From an uncultured Acetobacteraceae bacterium (GTDB taxonomy: Bacteria; Pseudomonadota; Alphaproteobacteria; Acetobacterales; Acetobacteraceae), in NCBI GenBank assembly GCA_937873205.1, contig CALMVO010000117.1, forward strand, positions 1 to 41,319: DNA of 41,319 bases. Reading direction: 5' to 3'. Position 1 is the first letter of the stretch; each line of letters starts with the position of its first letter. Position numbers and translations under genes: made by a program. Below are positions 36,259-41,319 of this stretch, in pieces. The notes under the pieces were generated by a model. It was not told the DNA's origin, did not search any database, and saw nothing but the letters and a program-made list of their open reading frames with translations.

Positions 36259-36978
36259 CTACAGCAGGCAGGCGAGGCCGGCCAGCGCCGCGGTCTCGGC
36301 GCGCAGGATGCGGGCACCCAGCGTCACCGCGATCACGCCGGGCCGGCTCCGCAGCAGCGCCAGCTCGGCGGCCGAGAAGCCACCCTCGGGCCCGATCAGC
36401 AGCGCGGGGGGCGATGTCTCGCCAGCGGCGGCACGCCAGCCTTCGATGGTCCCGGCATCCGCGCGCTCGATCGCCGCCAGCAGCGGCCGGTCCGGGTCCC
36501 AGCCGCCGAGCAGGTCGGGCAGATGCAGCGGCGCCGCGATCGCCGGCAGGCTCAGCCGCTCGCACTGCTCCGCCGCCTCGGTGGCGATCGCCCGCCAGCG
36601 GTCCGCGTTGATCCGCGCGGTATTGGTGCGCTCGGTGATCACCGGCTGCAGCCCCGACGCGCCAAGCTCGGTCGCCATCCGCACCACGAGGTCGGTGGCG
36701 TCGCGCTTCAGCGGCGCGAACAGCAGGGTGGGACCGGGCTCCGGCGCCGGCGGCCGCAGCATCGCCTCGATGCGGAAGCCGCCGCGGTCCTTCCGCAGCG
36801 TCTCGATGCGTGCGCGCCACTCGCCGTCGCGCGCGTTGAACAGCCGCACCGGGTCGCCCGCCTGCCGGCGCATCACGTGGCCCAGATAGTGCGCCTGGCC
36901 GGGCGGCATCGGCAGCGCTGCGCCCGCGGCCAGCTCGCCCTGCTCGGGATCGGCGTGAAGTCTCGGCAGGTCCTGCAC
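36259..36978 (-). CDS. rsmE: 16S rRNA (uracil-1498-N3)-methyltransferase
   Basis: Methylates N3 of U1498 in 16S rRNA using S-adenosylmethionine. The 239-residue product has the SPOUT-knot signatures LLIGPEGGFSAAEL and LGARILRAETAALA near the C-terminus, and the N-terminal PUA-like part with HYLGHVMRRQAGD. Length is typical. The start is GTG 36978 with a near-perfect GGAGG site 5 bases upstream. It is divergent from ubiA, whose start is 46 bases away, so the short gap must hold both promoters. Confidence 0.95.
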   Translation of the reverse strand: MQDLPRLHADPEQGELAAGAALPMPPGQAHYLGHVMRRQAGDPVRLFNARDGEWRARIETLRKDRGGFRIEAMLRPPAPEPGPTLLFAPLKRDATDLVVRMATELGASGLQPVITERTNTARINADRWRAIATEAAEQCERLSLPAIAAPLHLPDLLGGWDPDRPLLAAIERADAGTIEGWRAAAGETSPPALLIGPEGGFSAAELALLRSRPGVIAVTLGARILRAETAALAGLACLL

Positions 36979-37024
36979 GCGCTCCTCCGTTGACCTGGTG
37001 ATGCCGCCTTCCTAGCAGGGGCGG

Positions 37025-37924
37025 ATGGCCCATACCGACATCGTCGCCACCGGCTGGATCCGTCACCTGCCGGCCGTGTGGCGGCCCTATGCGCTGCTGG
37101 CCCGGCTCGACCGCCCGATCGGCATCTGGCTGCTGCTGCTGCCTGGAGCCTGGGGCATCCTGCTGCCGGTCGGCGTGCCGGCCGTGCAGCGGCTGCGGCT
37201 GCTGCTGCTGTTCGCGGTCGGCAGCGTGGTGATGCGGTCGGCCGGCTGCGTCGTCAACGACATGTGGGACCGCGACATCGACCGCCGCGTCGCCCGCACC
37301 GCCGGGCGGCCGCTGGCCTCGGGCGTGCTGCGGATGCGGCACGCGCTGGCGTTCCTGGCGCTGCTGCTGCTGGCCGGGCTCGCCGTGCTGCTGTCGCTGA
37401 ACCGGCTGTGCTGGGGGCTGGGGGTGGGGGTCCTCGTCCTGGTGGCGCTGTATCCCCTGGCCAAGCGCGTCACCTGGTGGCCGCAGCTGGTGATGGGCTT
37501 CACCTTCGGCTTCGGAGCCCCCATGGGCTACGCCGCCGCCAGCGGCCGGTTCGACGGTGCCGCGCTCGCCCTCTACGCCGCCGCCATCCTCTGGGACCTC
37601 GGCTTCGACACCATCTACGGCTATCAGGACCTTGAGGACGACGTGCTGGTCGGGGTGAAGTCGACCTCGCGCCTGATGCAGGACCGGCCGCGTCGCTTCA
37701 TCGGGGGCTGCTACGGCCTGGCGATGGCGGCGCTGGCATTCGCGGGGCTGCGCGCCGGGCTCGGCTGGCCGTTTTGGCCGATGCTGCTGCCGCCGGCACT
37801 GCTGCTGGCCGGGCAGGCCGTCCGGCTCGACATCACCCGGCCGGCATCCTGTCTGCTTCTGTTCCGCGGCAACCGCGAGGTCGGGTTTGCCGTTGCGGCC
37901 GCGCTGCTGGCCGGGCAGTTCTAG
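37025..37924 (+). CDS. ubiA: 4-hydroxybenzoate octaprenyltransferase
   Basis: Attaches the polyprenyl tail to 4-hydroxybenzoate in ubiquinone synthesis. The 299-residue product has eight or nine hydrophobic segments. It carries the two Mg2+-prenyl-diphosphate motifs: N78-D-M-W-D-x-D-I-D86 and the second, near 195-206, YGYQDLEDDVLVG followed by KSTSRLM. These mark UbiA rather than heme O synthase or chlorophyll synthase. ATG 37025 is preceded by AGGGG three bases upstream. A rho-independent terminator follows directly. Confidence 0.95.
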   Translation: MAHTDIVATGWIRHLPAVWRPYALLARLDRPIGIWLLLLPGAWGILLPVGVPAVQRLRLLLLFAVGSVVMRSAGCVVNDMWDRDIDRRVARTAGRPLASGVLRMRHALAFLALLLLAGLAVLLSLNRLCWGLGVGVLVLVALYPLAKRVTWWPQLVMGFTFGFGAPMGYAAASGRFDGAALALYAAAILWDLGFDTIYGYQDLEDDVLVGVKSTSRLMQDRPRRFIGGCYGLAMAALAFAGLRAGLGWPFWPMLLPPALLLAGQAVRLDITRPASCLLLFRGNREVGFAVAAALLAGQF

Positions 37925-37973
37925 GCCAAGGGCGCTGCCCCTCGACCCCGCTAGGGCCGGCGGCCCTAGGACC
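37924..37973. repeat. Dispersed hairpin element, copy 2 (after ubiA)
   Basis: Starts at the last base of the ubiA stop codon with GGCC, has a CTGCCCCT-GACCCC core, then an 8-base stem with 3-base loop, CTAGGGCC-GGC-GGCCCTAG, then GACC. Same layout and most bases as the copy inside kdsB (14399-14451), with stem bases changed on both arms so that pairing is kept. Confidence 0.7.
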
Positions 37974-37980
37974 TTTTTTT
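37951..37980 (+). terminator. Rho-independent terminator of ubiA
   Basis: CTAGGGCC (37951-37958), loop GGC, GGCCCTAG (37962-37969) makes a perfect 8-bp stem, followed by GACC and seven T residues at 37974-37980. This is a standard intrinsic terminator 27 bases after the ubiA stop. Its stem is part of the dispersed element copy 2. Confidence 0.85.
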
Positions 37981-37991
37981 AAGAACGGTGT

Positions 37992-38010
37992 CCAGAGGCT
38001 CTGCCTCTGG
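37992..38010. repeat. Perfect 8-bp hairpin between ubiA and copA
   Basis: CCAGAGGC-TCT-GCCTCTGG, an 8-base stem with 3-base loop. It is next to a related hairpin at 38017-38035 (CCAGGGGC-AAA-GCCCCTGG). The two stems differ at matched positions, again keeping pairing. Confidence 0.65.
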
Positions 38011-38011
38011 T

Positions 38012-38037
38012 GGGGTCCAGGGGCAAAGCCCCTGGCC
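38012..38037. repeat. Dispersed hairpin element, reverse partial copy (after copA)
   Basis: On the minus strand this reads GGCC-AGGGGC-TTT-GCCCCT-GGACCCC, matching the first half of the elements at 14399 and 37924. The 8-base stem is at 38017-38035. It adjoins the copA stop codon. It may serve as the 3' end of the selD-copA mRNA, though no U-run follows. Confidence 0.65.
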
Positions 38038-38038
38038 T

Positions 38039-40495
38039 TCAAGAGATCCTGGTGCGCCGCAGCCGCAGCGCATTCGACAGCACGGCGACACTCGACAGCG
38101 CCATCGCGCCCGCCGCCAGCATCGGCGACAGCACCAGCCCGGTCGCGGGATACAGCGCGCCCGCCGCCACCGGGATCAGCAGCACGTTGTAGCCGAACGC
38201 CCACAGCAGGTTCTGCCGGATGTTGCGCATCACCGCCCGCGCCAGCACGATCGCGGTCAGCACCGCGGCCGGGTCGTTCGACATCAGCACCACGCTGGCG
38301 GTCTCGATGGCGATGCCGGTGCCGCCGCCGAATGCGATGCCGACGTCGGCCTCGGCCAGCGCCGGCGCGTCGTTGACGCCGTCGCCCACGAACACCAGGG
38401 CTCCCGTTCCACGACCCAGCGCCCGCAGCTCGGCCGGCTTCTCCGTCGGCAGCAGCTCGGCCCGCACGGTGTCGATGCCAAGCGTCGCCGCCAACGCCGA
38501 CGCGGTGCGGCGGTCGTCGCCGGTCAGCATCGCGACGGCGACGCCGCGCGCTCGCAGCGCCCGAACGGCGTCCGCGGCCCCCGGCCGCGGCGCGTCGGCC
38601 ACCGCCAGCAGCGCCAGCACCTCGTCATCCACAGCCACCAGCAGCGGCGAGCCGCCCTGCCGCGCCATCCGCGCCGCGTCCGCCTCGAACGGCATCGGGT
38701 CGAGCCCCTGGCGGATCATCAGCCGGGCCGACCCCACCGCCACCCGCCGGCCCTCGACCCGGCCGACGACGCCGAGCCCGGACAGCGCCTCGAAACCCTC
38801 CACCGGCCGCAGCGCGATCCCCCGCGTCCGCGCCGCCGCGACAAGGGCGAGCCCGAGCGGATGCTCCGACAGCGCCTCCAGCGACGCCGCCAGCCCGAGC
38901 ACCTCCGCCTCGTCAGCTCCGGGCCGCAGCGTCACGCCAGTCAGGGTCGGACGGCCGAGCGTGAGCGTGCCGGTCTTGTCGAACGCCACCAGCCGCGCCG
39001 ACGCCAGGCGCTGCAGCACCACCGGCCGGCGGAACAGGACCCCGGCCGAGGCCGCCCGCCCGGTGCCGACCACCAGCGAGACCGGGGTCGCCAGCCCCAT
39101 CGCGCACGGGCAAGCGATGATCAGCACCGAGACCGCGAACACCAGCGCCGTCGCCACACCGGCGCCGGCCAGCATCCAGCCGGCGAAGGTGAGGGTTGCG
39201 GCGGCCATGATCGCCGGCACGAACCATTGCGTCACCCGGTCCAGCAGCGCCTGGATCGGCAGCTTGGCCGACTGCGCCGTCTCGACCATGCGCACGATGC
39301 CGGCCAGCACGCTGCGGTCGCCAACCTCGGCGGCACGGACCGTGAGGCTGCCCTGGCCGTTCAGCGTGCCGCCGACCACGCAGTCGCCCGGCTGGCGCAG
39401 TACCGGCAGCGGCTCTCCGGTCAGCATCGACTGGTCGACGTGCGACCGGCCGGCCACCACCATCCCATCGACCGGCAGCCGCTCGCCGGGCCGGATGCGC
39501 ACCAGCCAGCCGGCCTCGATCAGCGCCACCGGCAGCTCGACCAGGCCGCCCTCGCGCTCGACCTGCGCCGTTCGCGGCTGCAGCTCCAGCAGGCCTCGGA
39601 TGGCGTCGCCGGTCCGGCCGCGCGCGTGGGCCTCGAGCAGCCGGCCAACCAGGATCAGCGTGACGATGACCGCCGTCGCCTCGAAATAGAGCGGCGCCAC
39701 CAGGGTTGGCCGCAACAGCATCCGCACCGTGCCGACGGTCGAGAACAGCCAGGCCGCACCGGTGCCGAGCAGCACCAGCGCGTCCATGTCCGGCGCGCGC
39801 TGCCACAACGTGCGGGCGCCGCCGACCACGAAGCGCCGCCCGGGCCCGGCCAGCACCGCCGTCGACAGCAGCAGCGACAGCAGCGCCGCCGGCCGCGATC
39901 CGCCCGACCTCGACATCGGCCCCAGCATCGCGAGCAGCACCAGCGGCACGGTGAGGCAGGCGGCCAGCATCAGGTCGCGGCGCAGGCGCGTCTGCTCAGC
40001 CCGCTCCGGCGTCGGCCCTTCCGCCGCGAGTGCCGCTAGCAAGCGCGGCGTCTTGCCGGCGCTGCGGATCGCCGCGTCGATGGCGGCCTCCGCCGAATGC
40101 TCCCCCGGCCGCGCCGCCAGGGTCACGGTGACGCGGTTGCCGATCAGGCTGGCGACCGCCGCCCGCACCCCCGGCACCGCGGCGACCGCTATCTCGACCC
40201 GGCGCACGCAGGACGCGCAGTGCATGCCGTCGATGCCGATCTCCAGCGTCTCGTCCCGCACCTGGAACCCGAGGGCGGCGATCGCGTCCGCCAGCCTGGT
40301 CGCCACGCCCTCAGGCGCCGGCCCCTCGAACTCGGCCTCCGCGCGGCCGGCGACGCTGTCCGCCGACGCCGACGACACCCCGGCGACGCCGAGCATCGCC
40401 TGCTCGACGCGGCGCACGCAGGAGGCGCAATGCATGCCGTCGATCCGGAACCGCAGCACGCTGTCCGGTGCAATCCTCTTCGCGAGCTGGTCCAT
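38039..40495 (-). CDS. copA: Cu+-exporting P-type ATPase
   Basis: Pumps Cu+ out of the cytoplasm using ATP. The 818-residue product is a P1B-1 ATPase. It has two N-terminal heavy-metal-associated domains, each with M-H-C-A-S-C (21-26 and 91-96), and membrane helices from about 175. The actuator loop has T-G-E (359-361), the transport site is C462-P-C464, and phosphorylation is at D506-K-T-G-T. The H-P pair is at 545-546, and the hinge G-D-G-V-N-D at 704-709. Y769-N and M798-x-x-S-S complete the Cu+ binding set. The start overlaps the selD stop codon by one base (TGATG), so the pair is translationally coupled. Confidence 0.96.
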   Translation of the reverse strand: MDQLAKRIAPDSVLRFRIDGMHCASCVRRVEQAMLGVAGVSSASADSVAGRAEAEFEGPAPEGVATRLADAIAALGFQVRDETLEIGIDGMHCASCVRRVEIAVAAVPGVRAAVASLIGNRVTVTLAARPGEHSAEAAIDAAIRSAGKTPRLLAALAAEGPTPERAEQTRLRRDLMLAACLTVPLVLLAMLGPMSRSGGSRPAALLSLLLSTAVLAGPGRRFVVGGARTLWQRAPDMDALVLLGTGAAWLFSTVGTVRMLLRPTLVAPLYFEATAVIVTLILVGRLLEAHARGRTGDAIRGLLELQPRTAQVEREGGLVELPVALIEAGWLVRIRPGERLPVDGMVVAGRSHVDQSMLTGEPLPVLRQPGDCVVGGTLNGQGSLTVRAAEVGDRSVLAGIVRMVETAQSAKLPIQALLDRVTQWFVPAIMAAATLTFAGWMLAGAGVATALVFAVSVLIIACPCAMGLATPVSLVVGTGRAASAGVLFRRPVVLQRLASARLVAFDKTGTLTLGRPTLTGVTLRPGADEAEVLGLAASLEALSEHPLGLALVAAARTRGIALRPVEGFEALSGLGVVGRVEGRRVAVGSARLMIRQGLDPMPFEADAARMARQGGSPLLVAVDDEVLALLAVADAPRPGAADAVRALRARGVAVAMLTGDDRRTASALAATLGIDTVRAELLPTEKPAELRALGRGTGALVFVGDGVNDAPALAEADVGIAFGGGTGIAIETASVVLMSNDPAAVLTAIVLARAVMRNIRQNLLWAFGYNVLLIPVAAGALYPATGLVLSPMLAAGAMALSSVAVLSNALRLRRTRIS

Positions 40496-41319
40496 CAGAC
40501 GACTTCGATCCCGGGCGCTCCCGAATGCAGCGTGCCGACGATCGCCGCCGCCGGGTGGCCCGCGGCGTGGACCATCGCCAGCACCGCCTCCGCCGCATCG
40601 GCCGCCGCCGCGATGAGAAGCCCGCCGCTGGTCTGCGGGTCGCACAGCAAATCGCGCTGCCAGTCCGGCACCGGAGCCTCGACCGCCTCGCCGTAGCTGG
40701 CCCAGTTGCGGCCGGCGGCTCCCGTCCGCACCCCGTCTTGGGCCATCGCGGCGATGTCCGGCAGCAGCGGCACGTCCCCCGCGGACAGGCGGGCCCGCAG
40801 CCCGGCGCCGCGGCACAACTCAAGGGCGTGGCCGAGCAGCCCGAAGCCGGTGACGTCGGTCATCGCATGCACGCCCGGCAGTCCCGCCAGTCTGGTCCCC
40901 ACCCCGTTCAGCTGCGTTGCCGACGCGATCATCGCCGCGTAGCCCGCCGCGTCGAGCCGACCCTGCTTCAGCGCCGCGCCGTAGATGCCGATACCGAGCG
41001 GCTTGGTCAGGATCAGCCGATCGCCCGGCTGCCCGCCGCTGTTGCGCAGCAACCGATTCGGATGCACCAGACCCAACGCCACCAGCCCGTAGAGCGGCTC
41101 GGCGCTGTCGATCGAGTGCCCGCCCGCGACCGGGATGCCGGCCTCGGCGCACACCGATGCCCCGCCGGCGACGATGGCACGGATGCTGTCCAGCCCAAGC
41201 CGGCCGACCGGCATGCCCAGTATCGCCAGCGCCATGATCGGTGTGCCGCCCATCGCGTAGATGTCGGACAGCGCGTTGGTCGCGGCGATGCGGCCGAAAT
41301 CGAAGGGATCGTCCACGAT
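40495..41319 (-). CDS. selD: Selenide, water dikinase (5' end outside window)
   Basis: Makes selenophosphate from selenide and ATP, the selenium donor for selenocysteine or 2-selenouridine in tRNA. The visible 274-residue C-terminal part contains [24 protein letters not shown], typical of SelD, then [28 protein letters not shown], and [10 protein letters not shown] near the end. The N-terminal part with the catalytic Cys/Sec and Lys lies beyond the right edge, so activity cannot be judged. It is coupled to copA downstream. No selA, selB, selC or mnmH is in view. Confidence 0.95.
   Translation of the reverse strand: MVDDPFDFGRIAATNALSDIYAMGGTPIMALAILGMPVGRLGLDSIRAIVAGGASVCAEAGIPVAGGHSIDSAEPLYGLVALGLVHPNRLLRNSGGQPGDRLILTKPLGIGIYGAALKQGRLDAAGYAAMIASATQLNGVGTRLAGLPGVHAMTDVTGFGLLGHALELCRGAGLRARLSAGDVPLLPDIAAMAQDGVRTGAAGRNWASYGEAVEAPVPDWQRDLLCDPQTSGGLLIAAAADAAEAVLAMVHAAGHPAAAIVGTLHSGAPGIEVV

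Noticed and set aside
37988-40039. Plus-strand open frame of 683 codons opposite copA
   Set aside because: Arg/His/Gln-rich translation antisense to a complete CopA; no domain.

Overview
The window is about 41 kb of very GC-rich DNA with dense, mostly minus-strand genes and strong G/C bias at third codon positions. The gene content (KDO genes, GT61 and GT2/GT4 glycosyltransferases, an RTX-type surface protein, plant/proteobacterial-type GshA, UbiA) and the short GC-rich hairpin repeats between genes suggest an alphaproteobacterium, most likely of the Rhodospirillales/Acetobacteraceae type. The taxonomic call is inference from gene families and style, not from a marker gene.

Left edge (1-3.9 kb): a decayed MATE transporter (at least one frameshift and one in-frame stop) lies directly upstream of an intact MATE transporter. 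Two REP-like hairpins follow, then a glutathione S-transferase on the minus strand and a divergent UPF0149/SEC-C protein.

Central glycan block (3.9-24.8 kb, all minus strand): in transcription order this holds galE, a GT2-GT4 pair, a second paralogous GT2-GT4 pair, a protein with a GW module plus a dioxygenase-like domain, kdsA-kdsB-kdsD (KDO synthesis and activation), a GT61 glycosyltransferase, an AlgX/AlgJ-like SGNH acyltransferase, a large unrecognised protein, a two-domain GT2/GT-B glycosyltransferase with an N-terminal repeat array, and a GH4 glycosidase with an unusual N-terminal extension. Together they look like a locus that makes, acetylates and trims a KDO-containing surface polysaccharide. 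No flippase, polymerase, ABC exporter or kdsC is visible in the window. A small module with a GW...R-x-D-V/L...C-G-F pattern recurs six times in four otherwise unrelated proteins of this block and is the most interesting undescribed feature I see.

Surface-protein block (24.9-32.8 kb, minus strand): an 1864-residue protein with a C-terminal glycine/aspartate-rich RTX-like region carries an internal duplication of about 520 residues. Upstream of it is a secreted right-handed beta-helix protein of the pectate-lyase superfamily.

Housekeeping right side (32.9-41.3 kb): rsmE-gshA-cpdB-like operon (minus), divergent ubiA (plus), then a convergent selD-copA operon (minus; selD runs off the right edge). 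The ubiA/copA junction holds a clear intrinsic terminator and copies of a dispersed hairpin element. Another copy of that element sits inside the 3' end of kdsB, where it is translated.

No tRNA, rRNA, CRISPR array, IS element or prophage was found. No stretch longer than 300 bases lacks a gene.
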